Origin: Brachynemurus nebulosus
Taxonomy: Eukaryota; Arthropoda; Insecta; Neuroptera; Myrmeleontidae
DNA length: 64,000 nucleotides
Reading direction: 5' to 3'
Assembly: GCA_035578155.1 (NCBI GenBank)
Contig: JAPWDM010000047.1
Coordinates: forward strand, 868,001-932,000
In this document: piece by piece, positions 22,200 to 35,785 of the stretch
Layout: every line of letters begins with the position of its first letter
Position numbering within the stretch: the first letter of the stretch is position 1
Made by a program: the position numbers and the translations under genes
The notes under the pieces: model-generated
The model's database searches: none
The model's input: the letters and a program-made list of their open reading frames with translations, nothing else
Told to the model about the DNA's origin: nothing

Positions 22200-24360
22200 T
22201 CACAGTGAACCATCACTAGCCTCGAATGATAGATTGTAATGTTAATTACTTTGTATAAGAATAAAAAAAATATTTGAAAATATTGTGTTTTAATTTTTGT
22301 ATGTTAAATTCCACATTTCCCAAAGAAACCTAATACATTGTTCTCCTATGTTATGGTTAAAAAAAAACGACCTGTATAGATTATAATTTTGCTTCTCAGA
22401 ATTGTAGTTATAAATGCACCAACTACACGTGTTTTATGACAAACACCCCTTATTAATGTAATGGACGTACCCATAAATAAAACTGGTTTCTGCGTCTGAG
22501 ACATAAGAAAATACTTTGGCTCTACTTGGGATTCACAGACCATCATGATATCATCACATCAACCATCGATAATCAAGGAGTTGGCCAAGTGCGTATTTAA
22601 CACACATTAAGCCGAGTTGCTGAGTTATTTGCGTTTTTGTATTTTTGGGGATAAAATACATCGCATCGCATATTTTTTTACGGTTCACTGTGAAAATAAA
22701 TAAATATATTTGTACTTGTGTTACTTAAGGGTCAATTAAGTGGTAATTGGATTCCTTACAAACCACATGGACTTTGAAATACAATATTTCTGAAACGAGG
22801 TATAAAAAGTTGTTAAAAGAACCTTAACTTGATTTTAAAAGATTTTTCTAATGATATGCTGCAAACAGTATACATATAATTATTTTTGAAGGAATTTACA
22901 TAAAAAAAATTTTTCAGCATTTCTCTTAATAATTTTGATTTGAATTTTTGGAAATGTTATCTAATATCAGAATATACTTTGACGTAAAATTTCACTTACT
23001 GAGTGTACTAAAATAGTTTATGCCCAGTTTTAAATACGGAAGATAGGTACCATAAGAAATTAAGAAAGAAATTGTTTTACTGACGGTTAATTGAGATATC
23101 TATCTGTAGCATGTATTATATTTGCAAACCTTCCAGAGTTCTTCGGAACCCTAATCTTTGAAAATTATTTTTTAAAAAGCCATAAACATAATATATTTAT
23201 GACCTGTCAAACTGGATATATTTATGTGTTTTGGAAACACCAGTAACCTATTTATTTTATACATAAGTATGAATATGTATTTTTAGTTGTATGTGTATGA
23301 TTGCCGATTGGCGATTGGTATTGGTATTATTTTATTTTTATCATTTTATCAATAATAAAACAGTACATTCTTCCTTATTTTTTTAACAATACAGGTACTG
23401 GTCTAAGCTGTTTTAAACTGTTGCATAACTGTGTGAAAATAAATCAGCGATTTATAATTTCTTTAAATCAAAGTATTAAAATTAAAAGTATGTGTATGTG
23501 CGTGAATAACAAACCAATTGTATATTATAGAAATGTTTTAAAATTTAATTGTTGTGTCATAATTCATAAATACTTCAACTTGACGTACTTGCTCTGAGAT
23601 AGTCAGGTACAAAAGTTTATCTCAGCAAAAAAACTTTATCAAAAATTAAATAATGTATTGATATTCTTCAGTTATTATATTTGTATACCACTTTTTTTTG
23701 TATTTCCGCGCGCTTATGCTGTAGCAATTTAAAAGAATTGTTGAAAAAACGTTGTAAAAACGTAGTAAAATGATGTTTTTAAATTATATTTCAAAATCGG
23801 CGTGGTCAATAATTTTTATTTCTTATTAAATATGGTTTGTAACTTTGTATTAAATAACATATTCAATTTTTATCAAATTCCTTTGACACGTTTTCATTTT
23901 ATTCTAAAAAAATAGAATTTTCCCATAAGAACCCGTGTTAAAATTACAAAACTTTGAAATCGTTTTTCTCAAAATTGGGGTGGTCAATTTTTTTTTCGGT
24001 AAGGGCTCGTATTATTGGTATTGGAGAAAATAAATATCTAGAGAACTTTGTTAAATTTCCAAATAATTTAATGAGATTTGACGAAATCGATCTATTTGAT
24101 ATATGACGTAAATTGTCTCATTAAAAATTATGTCCAAATTTTTATGGACACTACTGTATAACTATTTTCAAAAGATTTCGTAAACAAGCAGGTAAAAATA
24201 TTTTGTTGACAAAAAAATTTACATTCAAAAAAGCAAAGGAAAAAAAATGATAAGTAATCAGAGCCTGATTAAGTTTTTTTTTCTAGGGGCCATTTTTTAA
24301 CACGTTTTTGACAATCGAAAATTTCTGAAATGAAACTTGATCCGTAAAATTTAACTAGCA
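22200..24360. other. Intergenic, no gene seen
   Basis: AT-rich. The ORFs at 22346-22546 (-) and 23301-23597 (+) have no family features. Confidence 0.5.
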
Positions 24361-24830
<470 letters not shown>

Positions 24831-24949
24831 ATTTATATTTCTATCTCAGTTGCTTATAACACATACAAAAATTTCATTTTTTTTACGTAAAACAAACGGT
24901 AGTTATTCAAAATCTGTGTATTATAAATACCATATCTCTGTCTCATTTT

Positions 24950-25070
24950 AGCGAATTTCGAAAACTCGAAATTCAGCTATTACAGTAGGTGTCATGACGC
25001 AATCTGAGTCCGGGACTATGGCAGAAATCTGTTTTGAGGTCCCTAGAATACGAAAATGATATTCACTAAA

Positions 25071-25073
<3 letters not shown>
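24950..25073 (+). repeat. Module A, copy with TAGCGAATTTC end
   Basis: It starts with TTAGCGAATTTCGAAAAC, followed by TTCAGCTATTACAGTAGG and TCATGACGCAATCTGAGTCC, and ends at a TA array; nearly identical to 19292-19419. Confidence 0.8.

Positions 25074-25145
<72 letters not shown>
25074..25145. repeat. (TA)n microsatellite
   Basis: About 35 TA units joining module A to module B. Confidence 0.97.
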
Positions 25146-25148
<3 letters not shown>

Positions 25149-25430
25149 GTGTTCCCACGATAACTCTCGAACGAAACGTCTAACACTTATGAAATTTTGT
25201 GTGCGGACTGGATTCTGAATTGGCTTGGCTAAGTTCGTTAGCCAGACACGTCGGATGCCCAGAAGTAGGTTTTCTGGCCATTTTTTATCATTCGATCCTA
25301 TCATAAGACAATTCGATTTTTACATCGTTGAAAAGGAAAAAAAAAATTATGAAGAAAATGTTCTTATAATTTTCTTTCTATGTTAAGTAGTTTTCGAGAA
25401 AATGTAAATTTTCACTTTTATTCTTTCTTT
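25146..25430 (+). repeat. Module B, copy 2
   Basis: A direct repeat of 24522-24830, about 95% identical by eye until the two copies diverge near the end. Confidence 0.85.
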
Positions 25431-25654
25431 GTTAGTCTAATAAGTAATTTATATTTATATCTCAGTTCTTTATGAAATATAAAAATATTTCACTTTTTTA
25501 TTAAAGAATTTTGTGAGAACAAGTGAAAACTGTTCACATATATGTGTTATAACACACATACATGTATAGAGTTTTGTTTCTCATTTATTGCATTATAATT
25601 AGCATGGTTCTATCTCATGTTAAAAAATGTAAATTAGACAGATTTTCTAAGCTA

Positions 25655-27451
25655 ATGTAATGAAGATTTTTTTTTTTTTTATTGAATTTTTAAGTAAACA
25701 AGAAATTGAAGATTATGTTATGATATAATATTATTAAATATATGAAACAAAACAAAATATGTACAATGTACATATGTATGTACGGAAAAATATTTTGAAT
25801 CGATTTTGAAAATTTTTTCACTAATAATTAATAATGTTAAAAAATTAAACCATTTCAAATAGATTTAAGGTATTTTATGTGAGGTCAAGGTTTTCGGGAC
25901 CTAAAAAGGCCAGAAATTAATTAACCAATCGATTTTAAAAATTTTTTCACAGTTAGTAAGTTAAAGTATTTGAATTAATTAATTAAATGATGTCCGCAAG
26001 AAGCTTACGGACTGCCATAAGTTATATGAGATCCTTAGAACCCTTTTCTTACTGTTAGAGTACTAGACTTGTATGAGTTTCGCCAGGATTTACTGATCCC
26101 ATAATTGTAAAAAATAAACTAAACGACCAATTTTAAAAATTTCTTCACTGTTACAGAGCTAAACTATTTTAGATAGATTTAGAATACATTATGTAAGGTC
26201 CGCCAGGGTCCACAGGACCCAAAAGTGTCAAAAATAAACTAACTAACCGATTTTGAAAATTTTTTCACTGTTACAGAGCTAAACTATTTTAGATAAATAT
26301 CGATTACGTTATGTAAGGTCCGCCTGGGTCCATAGGACCCAAAAGTGTCAAAAATAAACTGCCTGATCGATTTTGAAAATTTTTTCACTGTTACAGAGCT
26401 AAACTGTTTTAGATAAATATAGATTCCGTTATGTAAGGTCTGCCAGGATCCATAGGATCCAGAAGTGTCAAAAATAAACTAACTGACCGATTTTGAAAAT
26501 TTTTTCACTGTTACAGAGCTAAACTATTTTAGATAAATATAAATTACGTTATGTAAGGTCCACCAAGGTCCATAGAACCCAAAAGTGTCAAAAATAAACT
26601 AACTGACCGATTTTGAAAATTTTTTCACTGTTACAGAGCTAAACTATTTTAGATAAAAATATAGATTACGTTATGTAAGGTCTGCCAGGGTCCATGGGAT
26701 CCAAAAGTGTCAAAAATAAACTAACCGACCGATTTTGAAAATTTTTTCACTGTTACAGAGCTAAACTATTTTAGATAAATATAGATTACGTTATGTAAGG
26801 TCTGCCAGGGTCCATGAGATCCCAAAGTGTCAAAAATAAACTAACCAACCGATTTTGAAAATTTTTTCACTGTTGCGGAACTAAGCTATTTTAGATAGAC
26901 ATACATTACGTTATTTAGGGTCCGCCAGGGTCCATGGGACCCAAAAGTGGTAAAAATAAACTAACCGACCGATTTTGAAAATTTTTTCACTGTTACAGAG
27001 CTAAACTGTTTTAGATAAATATAGATTCCGGTATGTAAGGTCTGCCAGGGTCCATAGGATCCAGATGTGTCAAAAATAAACTAACTGACCGATTTTGAAA
27101 ATTTTTTCACTGTTACAGAGCTAAACTATTTTAGATAAATATAGATTACGTTATGTAAAGTCTGCCATGGTCCATCGGATCCAAAAGTGTCAAAAATAAA
27201 CTAACCGACCGATTTTGAAAATTTTTTCACTGTTGGAGAGCTAAGCCATTTTAGATACATATAGATTACGTTATGTAAGGTCTGAAGTGTCAGTAGGACC
27301 TAAAAGTGTCAAAAATAAAATAACTGACCGATTTTGAAACTTTTTTACTATTACCGAGGTAAACTATTTTAGATAGGTACAGGTTGTGTTATCTGAGATC
27401 CACAGCTGTCCTGCGGATGCAAGTGCGGCGTAGAATGCTACACAACGGGTT

Positions 27452-27515
<64 letters not shown>

Positions 27516-27865
27516 CATAAAGTCCGCCTAGAATATACGGTCGAGCTGATTTTTTAATGAGGTCCACCGGGATCTTGCAGATCCGAAAACGCCAGTAATA
27601 AGCTATCGAACCGATGCTTAAAAATTTCTCACTGCTAGAGAACTAAATTATTTTAGATGGATACAACTATGCTGCACAAAATTCGTTCGGGTTCTTGGGT
27701 CCCCAAAAATACCAAAACTAATTACCCAACCGATTTTAAAAATTCTTTTACTCTTAGAAAGCTAAACTATTTTAAATAGGTACAGGTCTTAGATGAGATC
27801 CGCCAGTGCCCAAGATTTGGAAATTCGCTATGTTATGCAGATGCTGCGACAGGGGTATTTTTAAA
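25655..27865 (+). mobile_element. Satellite-carrying element S1 (head, 120-bp array, tail)
   Basis: The head (25655-25800) has the string ATGATATAATATTATTAAAT. It is followed by about 15 monomers of about 120 bp, each with CGATTTTGAAAATTTTTTCA, GAGCTAAACTATTTTAGATA and GTCCGCCAGGGTCCATGG-type segments. A conserved tail (27823-27865) has ATTCGCTATGTTATGCAGAT and GCGACAGGGGTATTTT. Monomers from about 26,110 to 27,300 are very similar, while those nearest the head and tail are divergent. A (TA)n tract interrupts the array at 27456-27513. No ORF. Confidence 0.8.
27456..27513. repeat. (TA)n microsatellite inside S1
   Basis: About 29 TA units within the divergent end of the 120-bp array; the matching position in S2 has none. 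Confidence 0.97.
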
Positions 27866-27892
27866 TTAAAATTAACCAGATATTTTAAGCAT

Positions 27893-29301
27893 TTGTAATG
27901 AAAATTTTTTTAATTTTTTTATTGAATTTTAATTGAACAAGATAATGAAGGTAATGTCATGATATAATATTATTAAATATTATAGAAAGATAACATAATA
28001 ATAATGTTTATATGCCAGGAAAAAATTTTAAAGAACTAGATCGATTTTGAAACTTTTTTCACTGTCAAAGATCTAAGCTATTTTAGATATTTTAGACAGA
28101 TACAGATTACGTAATGTAAGGTCCGCCAGGGTCCATGGGACCCAAAAGTGTTAAAAATAAACTAACCGACCGATTTTTAAAAATTTTTCACTGTTAGAGA
28201 GCTAAACTATTTTAGAAAGATATAGATTACCTCATGCAAGGTCCGCTAAGGTCCATTGGATCTAGAAGTGTCAAAAATAAAATAAGCGACCATTTTGAAA
28301 ATTTTTTCACTGTCAAAGAGCTAAGCTATTTTAGATAGATATAGAATACGTAATGTAAGGTCCGCCAAGGTCCATGGGACCCAAAAATGTCAACAATAAA
28401 CTAACCGACCGATTTTGAAAATTTTTTCACTGTTAGAGAGCTAAACTATTTTAGATAGATATAGATTTACCTTATGTAAGGTCCGCTAGGGTCCATTGGA
28501 TCTAAAAGTATCAAAAATAGAATAACCGACTGATTTTGAAAATTTTTTCACTATTACAGAGGTAAACTATTTTAGATGGATTTAACTTATATGTTGTATG
28601 AGGTCGGCCAGAGTCCTGGGATCTTTTAAGCGCCAAAAATAAACTAACCGACCGATTTTGAAAATTTTTTCGCTGTTATAGATAGTTATATAGTTATAGA
28701 TTACGTTATGTAAGGTCCGTCAAAGTCCATGGGACCCAAAGTGTCAAAGTGTCAAAAATAAAATAACTGACCGATTTTGAAAATTTTTTCACTATTGCAG
28801 AGGTAAACTATTTTAGCTAAGTACAGTATGTTATCTAATATCCACAACTGTCCTGTGGATGCAAATGCGGCATAGAAAACTAGACAACAGGTTTTAAAAA
28901 TAGTTTTACTGTTAGAAAGATAAAACATCCTATATTATATAGGATAGAAATAAGCTACCGAACCGATTCTCAATATTTTCTCATTGCTAGAGAACTAACT
29001 TATTTTAGGTGGATAGCACTATGCTGTACAAAGTCCGTTCGAGGTCTTGGGTCCCAAATATACCAAAAATAAATTACCTAGCCGATTTTGAAAATTCTTT
29101 TACTTTTAGAAAGCTAAACTAGTTTAGCCAAGCACCTTTTGCGAAAAAGCGCCAAAAATTAACTACTCAACTGATTTTGAAAATCTTTTCACTCTTAGAA
29201 AGCTGAATTATTTTAAATGGATACAGGTCTTAGATGAGATCCGCCAATGCCCAATATTTCGAAATTCGCTATGTTATGCAGATGCTGTGACAGGGGTATT
29301 T
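27893..29301 (+). mobile_element. Satellite-carrying element S2
   Basis: It has the same head (ATGATATAATATTATTAAAT at 27959) about 30 bp after the S1 tail, about nine 120-bp monomers, and the same tail (29259-29301). The last variant monomers match S1's last monomers in order (both contain a variant with CTAGAGAACTAA and one with TAGATGAGATCCGCCA), so S1 and S2 are copies of one element rather than one continuous array. Confidence 0.8.
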
Positions 29302-31550
29302 TATATTTTAAAAGCTTATACGGACTTTCTTTGTTAATAAATTCAATAAAATTGTGTTGTTTAGAAACGGAAGATACATCAAAGACACAATAAAAACTGA
29401 ATTAATACTATTGTGATCACAAGCAAAACAGTTAAGAAGTTTTAGAAGTGGAATTTGGGGTATTTTTTTAATTAAACAAGAAAAAATCCGATTTTAGTAA
29501 CCGCAACACTTAGAACTTCAGTTCCAACGCTAAAGTACTAGAAATGGGCCTATTAACCCACCAAAAAATTTTGTCGGTCTTTCTATCAAACACCCTGTAT
29601 ATCTATATATCTATTCACTGGATAGATTTATATCAGTGAATAGACTTCGGTGAAACTTGGACTCTTCATCGACATCATACTTGCAGACTTGAACAGACCA
29701 ATAATATGGTCATTTTGCAATCAAATTGCAGTCTGAGTCGGTGTCATATAATTTTATTGTACTACTTTATCCATACCGAAGCACTTAAGTAGATAATAAT
29801 TTCTGAACAATTAAAGTCAAGTAGATATTGGTTTTTGATATAGAGAGATACACGTTTTGGTCAATTTGTCATGTTTTCCTTTTATGCCAAAAATATTATA
29901 TAATTACTTTATGGTTTAATAACTGCAACGTATTTTAAATGTAGTTAGTATGTTACTTGAATATTTTCAGTATAATTTTCTTAAAATTAATTTATAACAT
30001 TTAAAATACATACGCATTCCAACACTGTTCTATTTTATGATTATTGTATTACACATATACAGTTTAAAAATATTGAGTAATTAATTCATGGTACGTATGT
30101 GCGTTATATAATATCATGGATAAATAATTTTTATTTACATATCTAGAAAATTCTATGAGGCAGTGCGCAAGCGACTTCCGAAAAAAAGATAGGAACATAT
30201 TTAAGTCAGCTGAAAAGACAAAAAGGGTTGTTGTATTGCATTGCACTACATTCAGTCAGTTTGGAGATAACCTTCTGTTATCTTGCAGTAAATAAATTAG
30301 TGGACTATGCAGGCGGTAAATACGTCTCATTAACACCAGTCACCTGGTCCTTAAGACTTCATGACAATGATTGTTTTGATTTAAGTTATTAAATATTTAT
30401 TTAAGTATGTTATAACAATACGTTCGGATTATTCGGGAGAATTTTAGTGTAGTTTAGTGTTAATGGTTTAATATTTATCCATAATTATGGCACCAATAAT
30501 ATTTGGTGATAATTATTCAAACTTGAGTTTTTTTAATGAAATTTTATTTCATTGTGTTTTTACATACATTTGCGTTATTCAGATTTAATCTTTCTTTTTT
30601 TCTATTTATTAGTATTAGGGTTATTTAGGATTAAGATTATTTTCTCCCGCAATAATCTTTACGTTTAATATGTGTAAATAGTTAATATTATATTGTACAT
30701 AAACCGGTAACGCCTATTTTTGACGAAAGATAAAATAATAACTCAATTAGAATAATGTACACAGGTAACAACATTTCATTCAATTGTAATAAACAAATTT
30801 AAATCTTTATTTATGTATCTATCGATTGAAATGTTAACAACATTGTTTTATTTGTAAATTTTTTATTGACTAATTAATTCATTGTTGTTGAAATTTGTGA
30901 ATAGTAAATTTTATAAATATAATTTGTAATATTTTGAAATTAATATTTTTTTATTTCACCTGTGCATATAGTGGTCAAATGCAGATATTCATTTTGGAGC
31001 AACTGATGATTAAGTCGCACATTTTGTAAGAAAGTTTAGACAGTTTTGATTATGGAAATTGTACTGACGTCATTGGACATAGTTTAATCTTTTAAATATT
31101 GCTTCTTTGTCCAAAGTACTGATACCCGTGATTTTCGATCTCTGCTCTCACTTATAAGGGAGGTATGGGGGTAACAACCCCTAACGATATTTTCTTTTTT
31201 CTCAGAAACTATGATAGATATTTGAATGAATCGAACGCTAAAAAATAGATATCAGTCAGCTCTATATTTAGTATTTTTTTATATTTTTTTATTAATTTTC
31301 AGAAGTGTAAAACACTATATTTATTATTTAAGGGTTGTCTTTTATATGAACCACTGGAGATACACCAACCAAATAAATATTATATAATAATCTGAGAGTC
31401 TACTCTAACATACTATAAATACAAAAGTTTACATTTGGTGGAACATGGTTAAAAATAACAACGAATATAATATGTAATTGATATGATATTTTTATCACCT
31501 TATTACATCTAATATATCTAAATTATACATATGGGGCATTCTATAGGCGT
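29302..31550. other. Intergenic, no gene seen
   Basis: AT-rich; an isolated CACCCTG|TA terminus is at 29591. A TTCAGTCAGT initiator-like string at 30248 has no coding sequence after it. Confidence 0.5.
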
Positions 31551-31553
31551 GAC

Positions 31554-31766
31554 ACAAACTTCGAAAACGTTGAAAAAGCATTAAATTGTAGCTTAAAAAT
31601 GGTGGAGGTGGAGGTTAAATATTAAAACCCCAAAAACACACCCTAGGTATCAACTCTATCAACATACAAAATTTCAACCACCTTGGTTAATTCTGGGGGA
31701 CTGCTTCCAAATTGCCCTAAGAAGCTGAATTTTGGACATATTGTAGAAAATTGACCGAAATATTAT
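31554..31766 (+). repeat. Dispersed repeat R2, copy 1
   Basis: It aligns with 41972-42232: ACAAACTTCGAAAACGT, CTTAAAAATG, CAACCTAGGTA-like, TTAATTCTGGGGG and GAAGCTGAATTTTGGA occur in the same order. GATTTTCGCACTTATGCC then recurs at 31798 and 31952. Confidence 0.7.
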
Positions 31767-32276
31767 AGACCGGGAAAAACTAACAGAAAACCTTCTCCGA
31801 TTTTCGCACTTATGCCTCGAGGGGTATTGAAAGATATGAAAATTTTAAGAAATTTAAGAATAAATGAGTTCCGCTCGCGTGGCTTTTATATCGAAAATTA
31901 AGTTTCTTGCGTAAACTTGCATAGGAAAAGGGAATTTGATACGATTTTCGCACTTATGCCAACTGAAAGTTAGAAAGTTATCATAATGAAACGCTTATTA
32001 AAACAATTGTCGTAAGTAGCCGGCATGGCTAAGTGTGGTTACGCGATGAAAAAAATGTGGTTACGTGATGGAAGCATTACATGGAATTAACCTTTTATAG
32101 AGTTTTGAACTGTTTAGCGAGCGAAGCGAAGCACTTTTTTCTCGCGCCGATTCTCAGTCCCATATAATTTAAAACTGGCTAAACTATTTTCAGCTTTATT
32201 ACTAAATATTGATTTGATTGTATCAGAATGATATCAAAAAATTAATTCAATGAATTATAACTACCGAGTCAACTAA

Positions 32277-32846
32277 TTGATAAAATAAAGTATTAATTAT
32301 GATATTACCGTACTTTTGATTTTCGATTTTCTTTTTTCAAATGAAAGTACTCAGCCCCTCTACAACGTGGTACTCTATTTTATTGGTTTTTTTGAGTTTT
32401 ACGTTTTTTACGGAGCTTAGTTTTAAGAAATAGGTGAATTTTTTACCTGAATGATAAAATAAAGTATTATAGTTATAATATTACCTCACCTTTGATTTTC
32501 GATTTCCTTTTTTAACTGAATGTACTCAGTCCCCACTATAACGTGGTACTCGATTTTCTTTGTTTTTTTGAGTTTACCTAATTGATAAAATAATGTATTA
32601 ATTTCAATATTACGCCAATTAGGTAAAAAATTCACGTATTTTTTAAAACTAAGCTCCGTAAAATCCGTAAAACTCAAAAAAACCAAGAAAATCGGGTACC
32701 ACGTTATAGTGGGGACTGAGTACATTCATTTAAAAAAAGAAAATCGAAAATCAAAGGTGAGGTAATATTATAACTATAATACTTTATTTTATCATTTAGG
32801 TAAAAAATTCACGTATTTTTTAAAACTATTCCCCGTAAAATCCGTA

Positions 32847-32878
<32 letters not shown>

Positions 32879-33135
32879 CCAAGAAAATCGAGTACCACGT
32901 TGTAGACGGAACAGAGTACTTTCATTTGAAAAAAGAAAATCGAAAATCAAAAGTGCGGTAATAGCATAATTAATACTTTATTTTATCATTAAGTTAAAAA
33001 ATTACGTATTTTTTAAAACTAAGCCCCGTAAAATCCGTAAAACTCAAAAAAACCAAGAAAATCGAGTACCATGTTATAGAGGGGACTGAGTACTTTCATT
33101 TTAAAAAAAAATTGAAAATCGAAGTTAAGGTATTT
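32277..33135. repeat. Long near-perfect palindrome built of five ~165-bp units
   Basis: Two units on one strand (32277-32577) are followed, after a spacer of about 90 bp, by three in the opposite orientation (from 32667). The first two inverted units pair with the forward pair in mirror order. The innermost pair is about 95% identical over 140 bp (for example ACGTTATAGTGGGGACTGAG and its complement). Even the spacer has ACCTAATT/AATTAGGT. A transcript would fold into a hairpin with arms of about 300 bp. Confidence 0.85.
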
Positions 33136-33490
33136 TCAGTATAAGCGATTAAAGAAAAAAATAAAAGTTGCGATTACTTCAATATATGTGCATATATTGG
33201 GACGAAAATGAGTCTGATTGAAAGTGTATGTAAAGTACATTCAATGGCATGTATGTAACCATTTTTTAATTATTCTTAGACTCTGAAAAAATTGATAAAA
33301 TATTTTGGGGAATCCCCATTTTGTGACCTTGAACGCAACTTTGAATAATTATAGCCCCGACAAAATAAAAGATAATTCAATAATATTCGATTTCATAGCT
33401 CAACACATTTTAAACTTATTGTATACAAAGGGAAATTAAATTTGGCGAACATGCCATTTTTGGGTGATCGACTTATACATGGAATTTCTC

Positions 33491-33567
<77 letters not shown>
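33491..33567. repeat. (TA)n microsatellite at the truncated end of S3
   Basis: About 38 TA units abut the 120-bp monomers of S3, where the tail would be expected. Confidence 0.97.
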
Positions 33568-33568
<1 letters not shown>

Positions 33569-34390
33569 CCTTACATAACGTAATCTATATCTATCTAAAA
33601 TGGTTTAGCTCTCTAACAGCGAAAAAATTTTCAAAATCGGTCGGTTAGTATATTTTTGGCGCTTTAAAGATCTCAGGACCCTGGCCGATCTCATACAACA
33701 TATAAGCTATATCCATCTAAAATTGCTTTCCTCTGTAACAGTGAAAAAATTTTCAAAAACGGTCACTTATTTCATTTCTGACACTTTTGGGCCCCATGGA
33801 CCCTGGCAGATCTTACATAACGTAATCTGTATCTTCCTAAAATAGCTTACTTCTCTAACAGTGAAAAAAATTTCCAAATCAGTGGGTTATTTTATTTTTG
33901 CCACTTTTAGATCCAGTGGACCTTAGCGGACCTTGCGTAAGGTAATCTATATCTATCTAAAATAGTTTTTGCTCTTTGACAGTGGAAAAATTTTGAAAAC
34001 TGGTCGGCTAGTTCTTTTTTTTAGAATTATGAGATCAGTGGACCCTGGCATGTCACATAACTTATGGCAGTTCGTAAGAGTCTTGCGGACATCATTTAAT
34101 AATTAACTGATTCAAATACTTTAGCTTACTAACGGTGAAAAAATTTTCAAAATCGATTGAGTAATTAATTTTTGGCATTTTTAGGTCTCCAATAGCCTGA
34201 CGGATTTCATATAAGATACCTTAAATCCATTTAAAATTGTTTAGCTTACTAACATTAATGATAAATAGTGAAAAAATTTTCAAAATGGATCCAGTTCTTT
34301 AAAATTTTTTTCCTGGCATACAAACATAATTATTATGTTATCTTTCTATAATATTTAATAATAATATATCATGACATTACCTTCATTACA
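33568..34390 (-). mobile_element. Satellite-carrying element S3, inverted and lacking its tail
   Basis: On the minus strand the head (34390-34265, again with ATATAATATTATTATTAAAT-type sequence and TGCCAGGAAAAAAATTTTAA) is followed by about six 120-bp monomers, ending at a (TA)n array instead of the GCGACAGGGGTATTTT tail. The head is closer to S2 than to S1. Confidence 0.8.
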
Positions 34391-34455
34391 ATAATAATAT
34401 TTTTGTACCCCTTTCTCACAAAAAATTGTTTTTTCGTCTTTTCTTCATTTTTCTT

Positions 34456-34497
34456 ACTATACCGGTTTTGATCACTTTTATGATCCTCTTCAGTAGT
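34456..34497 (-). ncRNA. Degenerate hammerhead-ribozyme-like motif 1
   Basis: The minus strand reads ACTA, then CTGAAGA (matches the core CUGANGA), a hairpin GATCA/TGATC, then AAAACCGGTA, then TAGT. ACTA and TAGT pair as stem I; CCGG makes the minimal stem III used by Penelope-type hammerheads. The single core defect is AAA for GAA after stem II. Probably an element relic. Confidence 0.35.
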
Positions 34498-34529
34498 TTT
34501 TTTGCTGAAAGAAGAAATTATTAATTCCG

Positions 34530-34660
34530 TACCTAAAAAAAAGAGGAAAGAGAAAATAGATTATGTACCTAACAAAGAAGAGAAAGAGAATTAAGTACCT
34601 AACAAAGAAAAGAGAAAATATAGATTATGTCCCTAAGAAAGAAAAAAAATTAATTAAGTT
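34530..34660 (+). repeat. Purine-rich short direct repeats
   Basis: TTAAGTACCTAACAAAGAA-like strings recur about four times at 28-45 bp spacing. Confidence 0.6.
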
Positions 34661-34822
34661 CCTTAAGGGCAGGGTAAGGTATTAAAATAATTTTTTTTGC
34701 TTTTTTTTATTTTTTTAACTGAATGCATAATATCTCAAGAATATTGTCTCAAAATTTCAAGTTGATTGGAGCAAAATTGACCAAGTTATAAGCATTTTTG
34801 TTGTGACCTGGCAGATATTTCG

Positions 34823-34897
<75 letters not shown>

Positions 34898-35285
34898 TTA
34901 TAGAAATTTCAATGCAAGTACAAACGTGTTTACTGTTTATACCTGTACTGTATATTTTGTCAGTGTAGCGTACAAAATTACTTTAGCAGTAAGTATTCTA
35001 TATCAGTTTTATACAAGCATTTTTAAGTGTTCAAAACTTTAAAGCGTTTTCCCCACAACTCACGTTTTCAAAGTCGGTGCCCCTCATAACTTCAAAACTA
35101 CAGTACCGATCCTTTTGAAATTTTGAACACTATTTCTGTACAATAATTTGTGAGGTAACGCTGAAGAGTTTTTTTCAAATTTGTTAATAATTTTTATTTT
35201 ACAATAACAAATTAGCCGATTTTGTTCGCAAAAAATCGTGTTTTTCCTTTCTAAGTGTTCCAAAAAAGTGAAAATTGAAATTTCG
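34661..35285. other. Repeat-like intergenic with (TA)n at 34828-34892
   Basis: It contains about 32 TA units. The flanks have no recognised gene and the right side ends at the assembly gap. Confidence 0.6.
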
Positions 35286-35785
35286 NNNNNNNNNNNNNNN
35301 NNNNNNNNNNNNNNNNNNNNNNNNNNNNNNNNNNNNNNNNNNNNNNNNNNNNNNNNNNNNNNNNNNNNNNNNNNNNNNNNNNNNNNNNNNNNNNNNNNNN
35401 NNNNNNNNNNNNNNNNNNNNNNNNNNNNNNNNNNNNNNNNNNNNNNNNNNNNNNNNNNNNNNNNNNNNNNNNNNNNNNNNNNNNNNNNNNNNNNNNNNNN
35501 NNNNNNNNNNNNNNNNNNNNNNNNNNNNNNNNNNNNNNNNNNNNNNNNNNNNNNNNNNNNNNNNNNNNNNNNNNNNNNNNNNNNNNNNNNNNNNNNNNNN
35601 NNNNNNNNNNNNNNNNNNNNNNNNNNNNNNNNNNNNNNNNNNNNNNNNNNNNNNNNNNNNNNNNNNNNNNNNNNNNNNNNNNNNNNNNNNNNNNNNNNNN
35701 NNNNNNNNNNNNNNNNNNNNNNNNNNNNNNNNNNNNNNNNNNNNNNNNNNNNNNNNNNNNNNNNNNNNNNNNNNNNNNNNNNNNN
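35286..35785. other. Assembly gap of 500 N
   Basis: Exactly 500 unknown bases, a conventional scaffold-gap length, so the true distance is unknown. Confidence 0.99.

Noticed and set aside
25655..29301. CRISPR-like array or coding repeats in the 120-bp array
   Set aside because: Monomers are contiguous satellite units with no spacer pattern and no open frame, in a eukaryotic genome.
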